Made by a program: the position numbers and the translations under genes. The notes below the pieces were generated by a model. The model had not been told where the DNA came from and did not search any database. It was given only the letters and a program-made list of their open reading frames with translations. From Saprospiraceae bacterium (GTDB lineage Bacteria; Bacteroidota; Bacteroidia; Chitinophagales; Saprospiraceae), in assembly GCA_016710265.1 (NCBI GenBank), contig JADJJL010000004.1, positions 124,001 to 188,000 on the forward strand: a stretch of DNA of 64,000 nt, given 5' to 3'. Below, piece after piece: positions 17,958-27,069 of this stretch; within the stretch, counting starts at the first letter, position 1, and each line of letters opens with the position of its first letter.

Positions 17958-18773
17958 TTAGTGTTCAGCATGAAAAAGTGAGGATAATTTTAAATGATCA
18001 CTAAAAAACTCTTTAGGACTGATGCCCGTAAACTCCTTAAAATCTTTTATAAAATGGGCCTGGTCATAGTAGTCTGAGTCATAAGCAAGATCTGTTAAGT
18101 TAGAAAATTTGCCGCTTATTAATTTTTTTAGACTTCCTTGCAAACGAACAATTTTAGACAACTGTTTGGGACTTAAACCAATGGTACTTGCAAACTTGCG
18201 TTCCAATTGTCTTCTATGGATGTTGAATTCTTGTGAAATTTCCTCTACTGAAAGTTGCCCTTGGGCTTCGAAAATGGTATTGATCACAGATTTGATCAAT
18301 CTATCGATGGTAGTTGAATTGGACAAACAAGCCATTAAAAAATTTTCTAGGAGGACGATTTTTTCTTCAGTTTTGTTTGTTTTGAGTATGTCTTGCTCCA
18401 ATTGAATTCCTGCTTCACCGAAAAGTTCGACCAATGCTGTTGCGGTATTCTCTAATTTTTTAAGTGGAAAATTTCCTAAAACATTGAATCCATCCGGATG
18501 AAATCTAGCTGCAAAAATTCCTGTGACACCGGTTGGTTCTATTTCCAGTGTTGAAGTCAGTTGCCCAAACACGAAACATCTTGGTTGGATAATATATTCA
18601 TCTTGCTCCAAATATTGCTTGTATAAATCACCATGGTGAAATATCATTTCCATACAACCATCCGGAACTATCCTTTGCTTTTGTGGGAGAGTTTGTTCTG
18701 GCATTTCAAGGGTCCAGTAACATTTTATAAATGGCTTAAGTACATCGGATGGATCGAAAGTTTGATAATTCAT
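17958..18773 (-). CDS. AraC family transcriptional regulator with DUF6597-type N-terminus
   Basis: A 271-residue regulator with N-terminal cupin-like domain (RIVPDGCMEMIFHHGDLYKQ) and C-terminal AraC domain (EISQEFNIHRRQLERKF and LAYDSDYYDQAHFIKDF, then FTGISPKEFF). It resembles the regulator at 15562 in plan and in the YYDQAHFI motif but is clearly diverged. The VOC and DUF6265 genes follow on the same strand and are plausible targets. Confidence 0.87.
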   Translation of the reverse strand: MNYQTFDPSDVLKPFIKCYWTLEMPEQTLPQKQRIVPDGCMEMIFHHGDLYKQYLEQDEYIIQPRCFVFGQLTSTLEIEPTGVTGIFAARFHPDGFNVLGNFPLKKLENTATALVELFGEAGIQLEQDILKTNKTEEKIVLLENFLMACLSNSTTIDRLIKSVINTIFEAQGQLSVEEISQEFNIHRRQLERKFASTIGLSPKQLSKIVRLQGSLKKLISGKFSNLTDLAYDSDYYDQAHFIKDFKEFTGISPKEFFSDHLKLSSLFHAEH

Positions 18774-18808
18774 ATCATTTGAGTTTTTAGGACAGGAAAA
18801 ATTTCAAT

Positions 18809-19312
18809 TTAGGAGTGATGGCTTATTTTATAAATCAATTCTTCTTGACCATCGATTAAAATGCTGTGATGAAAGCGTAGTCCTAATTTTTCGAGCACTC
18901 TAATGGATGCCATGTTTTCTTTCATGACCCTGCCCACAATCTCTTTCATATCAAATTTTGAAAAACCTAGATCTAAACATGCTTTTGCGGCTTCAGTCGC
19001 ATAACCTTTGTTCCAATGGTTTTTAAGCAATCTAAACCCAATGTCAAATTCATTTTCTTCTTCGGTGTATTTAAGACCACAAAATCCAATAAATTCATGA
19101 GTGGATTTGAGAATCATCGCCCAGCGCCCAAAGCCATATTTTCGATAATGATCGTAGTTTTCCAAAAATGATCTAGCTTTTTCAATGCTTTCAAAGGGCT
19201 CATCGCCGGTAAATCGGAGCACTTCCGGATCAAGATTTAAAAAATAAGCATTTTCTGCATCGTCTATGGTCATTTCACGTAAATACAGTCTTTCTGTTTC
19301 TAAAATATGCAT
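18809..19312 (-). CDS. GNAT N-acetyltransferase, RimJ/RimL type
   Basis: A 167-residue Acetyltransf_3 protein: ILETERLYLREMTIDDAENA at the N-terminus, FDIGFRLLKNHWNKGYATEA for acetyl-CoA motif A, and VMKENMASIRVLEKLGLRFH near the C-terminus. Length and motif order are normal. The substrate is unknown. It is distinct from the GNAT at 12827. It ends 35 bp before the AraC regulator gene and starts 28 bp after the DUF4180 gene. Confidence 0.87.
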   Translation of the reverse strand: MHILETERLYLREMTIDDAENAYFLNLDPEVLRFTGDEPFESIEKARSFLENYDHYRKYGFGRWAMILKSTHEFIGFCGLKYTEEENEFDIGFRLLKNHWNKGYATEAAKACLDLGFSKFDMKEIVGRVMKENMASIRVLEKLGLRFHHSILIDGQEELIYKISHHS

Positions 19313-19340
19313 GTATTTTTATGTTTAATTTGTGCTTGTA

Positions 19341-19700
19341 TTATTTTGAGAAATTGGATAATGCTTCAGCAAGCGTGTTTACAAAATATATTTGACTTGA
19401 CTTATTGCTTTCTCTAATAAATTCATTCAAACTTTTACTTTCTAATCCAACAAAATTTCCAACAATGGCTAGTTTCATTCTATAGTTTGAAAACTTTTGT
19501 AGGATCTCACCCGCCAAACCGGATTTTAAGTGAAAGAATGTTGGAGTAATATTATTCGCATGGAGAATCAAATAATCAAAGTCTTGATAATAGACATCGA
19601 CAAGAATATTTAAGCCATCCTCTGCATTGTGGATCAGTATTTCATCGGAAACTATTTCGGCAATAGCGGTATCTAGTACTTGGTGACGGATGATTTCCAT
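19341..19700 (-). CDS. DUF4180 family protein
   Basis: A 119-residue soluble protein: AEIVSDEILIHNAEDGLNIL, then FDYLILHANNITPTFFHLKS and GLAGEILQKFSNYRMKLAIV, which is the conserved DUF4180 pattern. The alternating strands and helices suggest a STAS-like alpha/beta fold (known of related families), but no biochemical role is established. It lies 13 bp downstream of a very small membrane-protein gene. Confidence 0.82.
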   Translation of the reverse strand: MEIIRHQVLDTAIAEIVSDEILIHNAEDGLNILVDVYYQDFDYLILHANNITPTFFHLKSGLAGEILQKFSNYRMKLAIVGNFVGLESKSLNEFIRESNKSSQIYFVNTLAEALSNFSK

Positions 19701-19713
19701 AGTAGGATTATAC

Positions 19714-19893
19714 TTATTTATTTTTGGATAATAAGCTAAAATACAACAATAAATTGAGTATTAAAAAAACGATATTGATGATTCTGGCAAAGGGAGGTGC
19801 ACCTTCTGGCCATAATTGACCCAGAAGCACCAATACATTCATGATCATTAGTAAAATGATAAGTTTTCTATGAAATTTAGAAATAGTTTCCAT
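19714..19893 (-). CDS. small two-helix membrane protein (59 aa)
   Basis: A short open frame from ATG at 19893 to TAA at 19714-19716. The protein has a basic N-terminus (METISKFHRK), a first hydrophobic helix (LIILLMIMNVLVLLGQLW), a short loop with PEGAPP, a second helix (IINIVFLILNLLLYFSLL) and a basic tail SKNK. This topology-consistent charge pattern, the tight 13-bp spacing before the DUF4180 gene and the same strand support a real gene. I do not recognise the family. It could work with DUF4180, but nothing proves this. Confidence 0.6.
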   Translation of the reverse strand: METISKFHRKLIILLMIMNVLVLLGQLWPEGAPPFARIINIVFLILNLLLYFSLLSKNK

Positions 19894-19958
19894 TTTTTAA
19901 GCAGATTTTTGATCTATATTTTGGATGTTGAATTTTATAGTTAAGTGTAGTAAAATTA

Positions 19959-21071
19959 TTATTGCTTTTGGAAATCAAGAAAAATTTCGTAAAGTCCTTT
20001 GTTGGGCTGGTTAAATAACTCCCTTTGGTAAGGAATATTCATTTTGTCCATGAGACGGCAAAGGTTAAATCCTGTCACATAATAATAAGCCTGCATCATT
20101 TTTGTTCTTTGAATAAATTCCCCTCGGTCTTCAAAATGTATACTTCCTTTATAGTCTTTAAATTGATTAAATAGACTATCGCATTGAATTTTCTGATGAA
20201 TGCTTATTTGATTAAAATGGCCTGCTAAGTAGTATTCCACATACCGGGCTGTTCCTTCTGTAGTTTCCCAGAAATTTTCAAGAGGACTTATGTCTGTCCC
20301 ATTTAAACTTTGAAATTTATTTCTTCGATGTTTTCTAATCCTTAAAAAATCTTGAACAAAATAGTCAATTGAATCCTTTTTCGCACTTATTGCTTTCAAT
20401 AAAGCTTCATTCTCCAATTCCAAATCATTTTTAAACCATGGTGTTTGCAAATAAATTCGGTCTAAAGTATCTGCTGCCATTTTAATGTTACCTGCTAAAA
20501 AATTTAAATAAGTGCTGTGAGAAAATTGATAGCAGTGAAAATATTCATGCATGACCAATTGCAACCATTGCTCTGTGTGCTTAAATTCAGTGACCATTTT
20601 ATGTAGCGTTTCTACATCTGAACAAAGCATCATAGGTGATTGATAGAAAATGGAGCTGGAATCATTGAAGTCCATTTTATTTTCCATATGGAATGGCTGT
20701 GAATCAATTCTTTTAGTTTTTAAAAGTTGAATTCCTTGGCCACAATCAATGATTTCAAAGGAGTATGGAAGCTTTTGTCCATTCTTTATAAAAGCAAAAT
20801 AGGTGTGTTGATGGTTGAAGTAGAGTAGTGGGAGTTCTTTTGGGTTTTGATTTTTGTTTATCCATATTTTTTGACTTACAAGTTCTTTTATTTTTTGAAA
20901 AAGTAATATCCTTTCACAAACAATACAGTCTACATCAGTAGGGTAGGAGCTTGTGGGATGTACCTTGTTCTCAAAATTTCTTGTTAGGCTGCATGAACTG
21001 ACTAAACCCAAAAGGGTAAAAATTGGAAAAACCCAATTAACTAAAATATATTTAAATGCATGAATTTGCAT
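19959..21071 (-). CDS. putative zinc-dependent lipoprotein peptidase (HExxH)
   Basis: A 370-residue protein when started at the ATG at 21071; the frame is open to 21293, but that would overlap the oxidoreductase gene by 158 bp. From this start the N-terminus is a good lipoprotein signal, with hydrophobic WVFPIFTLLGLVSSC and lipobox Cys27. Residues 175-179 read HEYFH in the context LQLVMHEYFHCYQF, a zincin-type HExxH, and Glu272 in WETTEGTARYVEYY is a possible third zinc ligand of the gluzincin type. I do not recognise a named family. It is likely anchored in a membrane facing the periplasm or outside. Catalytic activity is inferred from the motif only. Confidence 0.6.
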   Translation of the reverse strand: MQIHAFKYILVNWVFPIFTLLGLVSSCSLTRNFENKVHPTSSYPTDVDCIVCERILLFQKIKELVSQKIWINKNQNPKELPLLYFNHQHTYFAFIKNGQKLPYSFEIIDCGQGIQLLKTKRIDSQPFHMENKMDFNDSSSIFYQSPMMLCSDVETLHKMVTEFKHTEQWLQLVMHEYFHCYQFSHSTYLNFLAGNIKMAADTLDRIYLQTPWFKNDLELENEALLKAISAKKDSIDYFVQDFLRIRKHRRNKFQSLNGTDISPLENFWETTEGTARYVEYYLAGHFNQISIHQKIQCDSLFNQFKDYKGSIHFEDRGEFIQRTKMMQAYYYVTGFNLCRLMDKMNIPYQRELFNQPNKGLYEIFLDFQKQ

Positions 21072-21135
21072 TATGTATTCTAAATGTTGGTGTAAATATA
21101 AAAAAGATCTCTGGATTTTAAAGTGGGGAAATAAA

Positions 21136-22107
21136 TCAAGATTCATCTGCAATTCGCAAGATGACATTTCCGGTTTTTTGTCCTGACTCAACGTATCTAT
21201 AGGCCTCCACAATTTGTTCAAGGCGGTATTCTCTGTCGATAACAGGTTTGAATTTGTTTTTTTCAGCCAAATCTTTGAGAAGCAATATTTCATCTTTGGA
21301 GATGGTAGGGATTGGAAATAAGACCTTTTTTGTTCCCCACAATGGCGTCCATAATGCGTAGAAAATATTCACTCCATTTTTTCCTAATTCGGTAGAAATG
21401 TATATCCCTTTTTCTGTCAATAGAGGCTTACACTGACTGAAAGAACTTTTACCCACTGCATCAAATACAAAATGGAATTTAGTTTCCGTCTTTGTAAAAT
21501 CCTGTGTTTGATAATCTATCACCTGGTCTGCACCCAGAGATTTTACCAGTTCTACATTTTTGCTGTTGCAAACCGCTGTCACAATGACTCCGAAATGTTT
21601 TAGAAGTTGGACTGCTGCAGAACCTATCGCACCTGTTGCGCCATAGACCAAAGCGTTCTGCCCGGCTTCAATTTTGGATGCTCTGATATTGTTTAAAGCA
21701 TAATGAGAGCCTTCTGTTAATGGGGCTGATTCCAAAAGATTAAAATTGGAAGGAATGTGTCCAATGGCTGCTTTTTCATCAATGGATAGATATTCAGCAT
21801 GTCCACCAAATTTTTGATCATCATATCCAAATATTTTGTCTCCAATTTTAAAACAAGTGACCGCTGTGCCGATTTCTTCAATGGTTCCTGCGAATTCACA
21901 ACCCAATGTTTGGTATTTGGGTCGCAAAAGTCCACTCCAAAACCGTGATATAAAATACTCTGCACTTCTAAAACCACAATCCGTTCGATTGACTGTGCTT
22001 GCATACACTTTGACCAAAACCTCATTTTCTTTTGGTATGGGTCTGTCTACTTCCTTTAATTGTGCTACTTCAGGTGGACCGTATTGAGTATGAATAATTG
22101 CTTTCAT
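21136..22107 (-). CDS. NAD(P)-dependent quinone oxidoreductase-like alcohol dehydrogenase (MDR)
   Basis: A 323-residue medium-chain dehydrogenase/reductase. The GroES-like N-terminal domain has YGPPEVAQLKEVDRPIPKEN and TLGCEFAGTIEEIG; the Rossmann domain has ALVYGATGAIGSAAVQLLKH and SLGADQVIDYQTQDF. The structural zinc cysteine cluster is missing, which places it with the zinc-free quinone oxidoreductase / zeta-crystallin branch. It probably reduces quinones or enones with NADPH. It precedes the HExxH lipoprotein gene by 64 bp on the same strand. Confidence 0.88.
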   Translation of the reverse strand: MKAIIHTQYGPPEVAQLKEVDRPIPKENEVLVKVYASTVNRTDCGFRSAEYFISRFWSGLLRPKYQTLGCEFAGTIEEIGTAVTCFKIGDKIFGYDDQKFGGHAEYLSIDEKAAIGHIPSNFNLLESAPLTEGSHYALNNIRASKIEAGQNALVYGATGAIGSAAVQLLKHFGVIVTAVCNSKNVELVKSLGADQVIDYQTQDFTKTETKFHFVFDAVGKSSFSQCKPLLTEKGIYISTELGKNGVNIFYALWTPLWGTKKVLFPIPTISKDEILLLKDLAEKNKFKPVIDREYRLEQIVEAYRYVESGQKTGNVILRIADES

Positions 22108-22244
22108 GTTTTGTTTTACTTGAATATTGAAGGCTTAAAGGTAGTTATTTGTATGAAGATTAACGATTTGCCTGCTTTCCACATGAAGAAATTATTTGGA
22201 ATTTTATCCAATGCTGGATTTGGAATGATCCAATTAAATTCTAC

Positions 22245-22796
22245 TTAAATCCACCGACCTATGATTATTTTAACACCGAAGTGATTAGCCCATTTTGTTT
22301 GTCCTTCATCATACGCAAAGTACGTGCCTCCAATTTGTAAGCCGAATGACATAGCTATCTTATTTTCAAATAATAAGTGGTAACCAGGTTCAATCCAGAA
22401 TCCTAAATTATTGTGTTCCTCAATTCTATTTCTAGTGAGGCTGATGATGGGGGAGATGAAAATACCACTCGAGCAATCCGTTTTATTTTCTTTTTTCTTT
22501 AAAAAAATGGGAAATGCCGATTCAATACCAAAATGACTTATTTCACTTCCATCATTTCTGATTCCTAAATTGAGAATGCTGGTTAATCGAAAATCTATTC
22601 GATTTGTCAGTTTTCTTTGAAAAACCAATGGTAAAATATTGATGTCCATTTCTCCTTTTTCATAAAATGGTTCGATGGTAATGCTTGGGTTAAGTCCTAA
22701 AAAAAAAGGAATTCGTTCACTTTGTGAAATAGCCAAGAAGGGTAATGCAATTAGAAGTATTGCGAGAAATTTTATTGAACTTAAGTATGGTTTCAT
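22245..22796 (-). CDS. exported protein of unknown function, possibly outer-membrane beta-barrel
   Basis: A 183-residue protein with a signal peptide (FLAILLIALPFLAISQ). The mature part has alternating strands with amphipathic pattern (GIFISPIISLTRNRI, GFWIEPGYHLLFENKIAMSF, LQIGGTYFAYDEG) and ends FGVKIIIGRWI with many aromatics, which would suit a small beta-barrel or porin-like fold. I do not recognise a specific family. It stands alone between the MDR gene and the ftsK terminator, with a TATTTTTG -7 candidate at 22881-22888. Confidence 0.55.
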   Translation of the reverse strand: MKPYLSSIKFLAILLIALPFLAISQSERIPFFLGLNPSITIEPFYEKGEMDINILPLVFQRKLTNRIDFRLTSILNLGIRNDGSEISHFGIESAFPIFLKKKENKTDCSSGIFISPIISLTRNRIEEHNNLGFWIEPGYHLLFENKIAMSFGLQIGGTYFAYDEGQTKWANHFGVKIIIGRWI

Positions 22797-22991
22797 TTTA
22801 TTTTGATTGCTTGAAAATGTATAATTTTAGTAGACTTTTGTGATGATGATATAACTAAAATGTAATAGAAATTGAAGTTGCAAAAATATTAAATTGGAAG
22901 AATTGGAAGCATTATTTAAAAAGATCGGATTGTTAAATAATCCGTAAAATAATATACGATTTGGGTCATAATAATCATGGTATTTAGTAGC

Positions 22992-23021
22992 AAAAAAAAA
23001 GCCCCGGAGGTCAGCCGGGGC
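22992..23021 (-). terminator. intrinsic terminator of ftsK
   Basis: GCCCCGG (23001-23007) and CCGGGGC (23015-23021) form a 7-bp GC stem with a 7-nt loop, followed on the minus strand by a run of nine T. It is 47 bp past the ftsK stop codon. Confidence 0.9.
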
Positions 23022-23067
23022 GGTCATCTACTATCAATCTCAGTTGATTCTGAGTAAAAAAAAAAGA

Positions 23068-25536
23068 CTAGGTTCGTTTTTTGAATTTGCCGAGATAATG
23101 TTCTAACTCAGCTTCATTGAAGACCAGCACCTCTCTGGGTTTGCTGCCTTCTCCGGATCCAACAATGCCAATGGATTCCAATTGATCCATGATCCTTCCG
23201 GCGCGGTTGTATCCAAGTTTTAATCTTCTTTGGATCATACTGGTACTTCCATGTTGGCTGCTTACTACAAGTCTGGCAGCTTCTTCAAACATATCATCCA
23301 AATCTTCGCTGGATAAACTTGATTCTTCGTTTCCGCTATCATCGCCTTTGTATTCAGGAAGCAAATAAGGTGAGCCGTATGATCTTTGGGTGGAAATTTG
23401 TTTAATTACTTTTTCCACTTCTGGCGTATCGACAAAAGCGCACTGGAGACGAATCATGTCTGAGCCCACACTGTACAACATGTCTCCACGTCCGATCAAT
23501 CGTTCCGCTCCTCCGCAGTCGAGAATAGTACGTGAGTCAATATTGGAAGAAACTTTAAATGCTATCCTACCAGGAAAATTAGCTTTGATCAATCCGGTAA
23601 TAATTTTTACAGAAGGTCTTTGTGTAGCAATAATTAAATGTATTCCTACTGCTCGAGCCAACTGTGCCAATCTACCAATCGGCATTTCCACTTCTTTGCC
23701 AGCGGTCATGATGAGATCCGCAAACTCGTCTATGATTAATACAATGTAGGGGAGAAATTTATGACCCTTTTCAGGATTAAGTCTTCTGTTGGTAAACTTG
23801 TCATTGTACTCTAGTATATTACGTACACGAGCTGCTTTCAACAGTTCGTATCGCTGATCCATTTCAATGCAAAGGGAATTCAGTGTATAAATTACTTTGG
23901 AAGTATCAGTGATAATAACTTCATCTTGATTGGGAAGTTGTGCCAGAAAATGGTTTTTAATTTCTGAATAAATGGGTAGTTCCACTTTTTTAGGATCAAT
24001 CAAAACCAACTTTACCTCTGATGGATGTTTGCGGTATAATATGGACATCAGGATGGTGTTGATCCCAACTGATTTTCCTTGTCCTGTTGCTCCGGCGATG
24101 AGTAAGTGAGGCATTTTAGTAAGGTCAGCTACAACGACTTCATTGGAAATATTTTTTCCAAGTGCAATGGGCAATTCCATTTTTGGATCGTTGAATCTTT
24201 CAGACTTAAGTAAGTCTTTTAAGGCAACCGTTTGTTTGTTTTTATTGGCGACTTCGATACCAATGGTTCCTCTTCCCGGAATGGGAGCAATGATACGAAT
24301 GCCCTGTGCAGAAAGACTCAAAGCAATGTCATCTTCCAAACTTTTAATCCTTGAAATTCTTACACCGGGGGCAGGCACAATTTCGTACAAAGTAACCGTT
24401 GGGCCAATGGTTGCTTTTATTTTCTGAATTTCTATTTTGTAATTCTGAAGGGTAGCAATGATTTGATTTTTATTGGCTTCTAGTTCACCGCGATCGATTT
24501 CAAATTTTTGATCTGAATAATCATTGAGGAGTTCCAGACCGGGAATTTGGTAACCGCTTAAATCGGCTCTGTGATCGTAGGGTCCGGAAGCAAACTCGCT
24601 CTCCCAGCTGTCCTCGTCAGGGAGGACAGACTGGATCGGAGCGGAAAAATCGCTTTGTTCTGGCTCTTTGGTAGTAATCGGATCGTGCAGAACAGGTATG
24701 TTTTCTATGATTTCAAGATCGGGTCCAAAATCAGATATAATTTCATCAGGTTTAAATCCTATGGTTGCGGCAAGGCCACCACTTTCAGCGTAGTCGCCAA
24801 AATCAACTTCCAATCCGGGTCTTCCATCCATGGTCGATGTCGCATTGGATTGAAATGGAGAAGTATGGGCTGTGTTGTCACTCTGATCATTTTGCCATTT
24901 AAAAGCTTTGGACCAGTCGAGGAATGCGTCAGTATCAGCGCTTCCAAATGTTTGTAATTGCAATCTTTGAAAGTTTGGATTGAAGAACCAAATCACCATG
25001 GTCATGATGATGAAGATTAAAGCGACACCAAGTCCAATTTCACCGACGTAAGTTGCCATGATGGCGTTGGTTCTGCCTCCAAATGCACCGCCAAATGGAA
25101 AAGCTTGATTGGAAAAACAAAAATCAAGAATCATGGACAGCAATGCCATGATCAGCATGCTGTGTGTGCTAAATCTGAGGAATGAAAGCCAACCACTTTT
25201 TTTGATAAAACGAAATCCTAGATGTATGAATAGAGGTATAAATAGAAAGCTTGCTATTCCAAATCCATAGTAGAAAAAGAAATGAGAACTGAGTGCACCC
25301 AGTCTTCCCAACCAGTTGGACACTTCGGCGGTCGATTTAAATAAAATGGTCCAGGAAAGTTGAATGACTTTGTCCTGATCTGTTTTCCAGGAACTGAGAT
25401 AAGATAGAAAGGAGAGAAAAAGATATAGTGATGTCATAAAAGACAGCATTCCTGCGATTTTGGAAAATCGTTCATCTTGAAAAATTTCTAACCACGAAGA
25501 AGCTGCGGCTTTCTTTTTTGACTTTGACCGGGACAT
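23068..25536 (-). CDS. ftsK: DNA translocase FtsK
   Basis: An 822-residue FtsK/SpoIIIE protein that pumps chromosome DNA at the division septum. The N-terminal 200 residues have four or five transmembrane helices. A short acidic linker (about 200-330) replaces the very long Pro/Gln linker of E. coli FtsK, as is normal in Bacteroidota. The motor has LLIAGATGQGKSVGINTIL (Walker A), VLIDPKKVELPIY, VLIIDEFADLIM (Walker B) and HLIIATQRPSVKIITGLIKA. The C-terminal winged-helix gamma domain (SMIQRRLKLGYNRAGRIMDQ) recognises the orienting DNA motif. It is the first gene of the minus-strand run and has its own strong terminator. Confidence 0.96.
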   Translation of the reverse strand: MSRSKSKKKAAASSWLEIFQDERFSKIAGMLSFMTSLYLFLSFLSYLSSWKTDQDKVIQLSWTILFKSTAEVSNWLGRLGALSSHFFFYYGFGIASFLFIPLFIHLGFRFIKKSGWLSFLRFSTHSMLIMALLSMILDFCFSNQAFPFGGAFGGRTNAIMATYVGEIGLGVALIFIIMTMVIWFFNPNFQRLQLQTFGSADTDAFLDWSKAFKWQNDQSDNTAHTSPFQSNATSTMDGRPGLEVDFGDYAESGGLAATIGFKPDEIISDFGPDLEIIENIPVLHDPITTKEPEQSDFSAPIQSVLPDEDSWESEFASGPYDHRADLSGYQIPGLELLNDYSDQKFEIDRGELEANKNQIIATLQNYKIEIQKIKATIGPTVTLYEIVPAPGVRISRIKSLEDDIALSLSAQGIRIIAPIPGRGTIGIEVANKNKQTVALKDLLKSERFNDPKMELPIALGKNISNEVVVADLTKMPHLLIAGATGQGKSVGINTILMSILYRKHPSEVKLVLIDPKKVELPIYSEIKNHFLAQLPNQDEVIITDTSKVIYTLNSLCIEMDQRYELLKAARVRNILEYNDKFTNRRLNPEKGHKFLPYIVLIIDEFADLIMTAGKEVEMPIGRLAQLARAVGIHLIIATQRPSVKIITGLIKANFPGRIAFKVSSNIDSRTILDCGGAERLIGRGDMLYSVGSDMIRLQCAFVDTPEVEKVIKQISTQRSYGSPYLLPEYKGDDSGNEESSLSSEDLDDMFEEAARLVVSSQHGSTSMIQRRLKLGYNRAGRIMDQLESIGIVGSGEGSKPREVLVFNEAELEHYLGKFKKRT

Positions 25537-25768
25537 ATAAGGATAGTAGATTATGTATTAAATTCGACGCTAATGTATGACATTTTTAAATATTACAAAT
25601 TTTTATAATATATTTTACATTAAAAAACACTGATATATACATTATAAAAAACTTAGATATGAATATAATATTTTATATATGTAGAATATATAATATGTAA
25701 TTTATGCATTAACATAAGTTTACCGCTTTTTTAAAACTCCTTTGGGTCTCAGGGTCTTAGCGAAAGAT

Positions 25769-25776
25769 TATCTTTG
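25769..25776 (+). promoter_or_regulatory. candidate -7 element (TATCTTTG) of the saccharopine dehydrogenase-like gene
   Basis: A match to TAnnTTTG 24 bp before the GTG start. A TTTG at 25741-25744 is the only upstream candidate but the spacing of 24 bp is longer than usual. Confidence 0.4.
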
Positions 25777-25799
25777 CAAATACTTAAAAAAAATAAAAA

Positions 25800-26966
25800 G
25801 TGAACACCAAAAAGATAGTGATTGCAGGTGCAGGAGGGATCGGAAGAGCTGCGGGATTGATGTTGGCAGAGTCCAGGGACATGCCTTGTGAAATTTTTAT
25901 TGGGGATATTGATTTAGATTTGGCCAAGGAAGTTGCACGATGGATTCAAGATGGAGCATCTAGCATCGTTCAGGTGGAAGCCTTTTACCTCAATGCATCT
26001 GATCTTAATCCTCAAGTTGAATATATCCTTGGAGCAGCAGAAATCATTCTCGATTGTTTACCGGGTTCACAAGCGCCTTTAATGGCCAAATTGGCTTTAA
26101 AGCATCATCTCCATTATGTGAATTTAACGGAGTATGTGGCAGAATCTGAAGAAATTACAAACTTGAGTCAAGGTGCTGAGACTGGATTTGTTTTACAAGC
26201 CGGACTTGCACCTGGATTTATCAATATCCTTGCCCACAAACTGTACAATGGTTTTGTGGAAGAATTTAAGACAGAGCAAGTCGAAAGAATATCCATGAAA
26301 GTGGGTGCATTGACCCGTGTTGTGAAAGCGCCACATTATTATGGTTTCACCTGGAGTCCAATAGGAGTGGCCACAGAGTACTTAAAAGACACCATTGCCA
26401 TACGCAACGGAGAAAAAATAAAGATACCGGCATTGTCCGGCACCACAGAGATGATCATTGATGGAGTTCGCTATGAGGATGATTTTACCTCAGGAGGAGC
26501 TGCGGACTTACCTGATTTTTTTCTAGACAAAACCAAATCACTGGATTACAAGACCATAAGATACCCTGGACACTTTAACTGGGTGAGGGAGCAAATCTCG
26601 CGTATTGATGCAAAAGATCCAAGACCGGAATATGTGTTATTGGAAAAAATGCAAGCAGCCATTCCGCATGTGGAAGACGATCTCATCGTAATTTATGCCT
26701 GTGTAGAAGGCTTTGATCCAAAAGGAGTGCTTAGAATTAAAGAGAAAAGCATGATCATCCATCCCAAAGTAATTGGTTCTCATAAACTTAAAGCCATCCA
26801 GTTGACCACAGCAGCTCCGATGCTGGAATGTGCTAGGATGCTTTTGACTGGTCAGTACAAGGGACCAGTATCGCAATCATCCATCGATCCCGATGAGTTT
26901 ATGAAGGGACCCTTTGTTCAAATGGCTTTCTTTAACAGTAAGAATCAGAGCGTTATCAATTCTTAG
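25800..26966 (+). CDS. saccharopine dehydrogenase-like NAD(P) oxidoreductase
   Basis: A 388-residue protein of the saccharopine dehydrogenase / Lys9 superfamily. The Rossmann domain begins KIVIAGAGGIGRAAGLMLAE, followed by FIGDIDLDLAKE and EIILDCLPGSQAPLMAKLAL; the second domain has VLQAGLAPGFINILAHKL. The start is GTG, 24 bp after a TATCTTTG element. Family members act on saccharopine, carboxynorspermidine or related amino acids, and no neighbouring lysine gene helps to choose. The gene is monocistronic, divergent from ftsK and followed by tRNA-Lys. Confidence 0.82.
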   Translation: MNTKKIVIAGAGGIGRAAGLMLAESRDMPCEIFIGDIDLDLAKEVARWIQDGASSIVQVEAFYLNASDLNPQVEYILGAAEIILDCLPGSQAPLMAKLALKHHLHYVNLTEYVAESEEITNLSQGAETGFVLQAGLAPGFINILAHKLYNGFVEEFKTEQVERISMKVGALTRVVKAPHYYGFTWSPIGVATEYLKDTIAIRNGEKIKIPALSGTTEMIIDGVRYEDDFTSGGAADLPDFFLDKTKSLDYKTIRYPGHFNWVREQISRIDAKDPRPEYVLLEKMQAAIPHVEDDLIVIYACVEGFDPKGVLRIKEKSMIIHPKVIGSHKLKAIQLTTAAPMLECARMLLTGQYKGPVSQSSIDPDEFMKGPFVQMAFFNSKNQSVINS

Positions 26967-27008
26967 GATTAAGAAATTGAAAGGATCATATCTATTTTTA
27001 TCATGATA

Positions 27009-27040
27009 TTTGGAAAAACCAACACAGTGTTATACCTTTG
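27009..27040 (+). promoter_or_regulatory. promoter of tRNA-Lys
   Basis: TTTG (27009-27012), 20 bp, then TACCTTTG (27033-27040): an almost ideal Bacteroidota sigma-A type promoter. It ends 29 bp before the first base of the tRNA. Confidence 0.7.
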
Positions 27041-27069
27041 CGACTCCTTTTAAAGAAGGGGTGTATTTT

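Noticed and set aside
12199..22796. Integron gene-cassette array
   Set aside because: The gene families resemble cassette cargo and are co-oriented, but I see no integrase and no attC-like imperfect palindromes repeated between the genes.
22827..23027. 66-codon open frame upstream of the ftsK terminator
   Set aside because: It includes the terminator hairpin and its T-run, has low-complexity composition and no similarity that I recognise.
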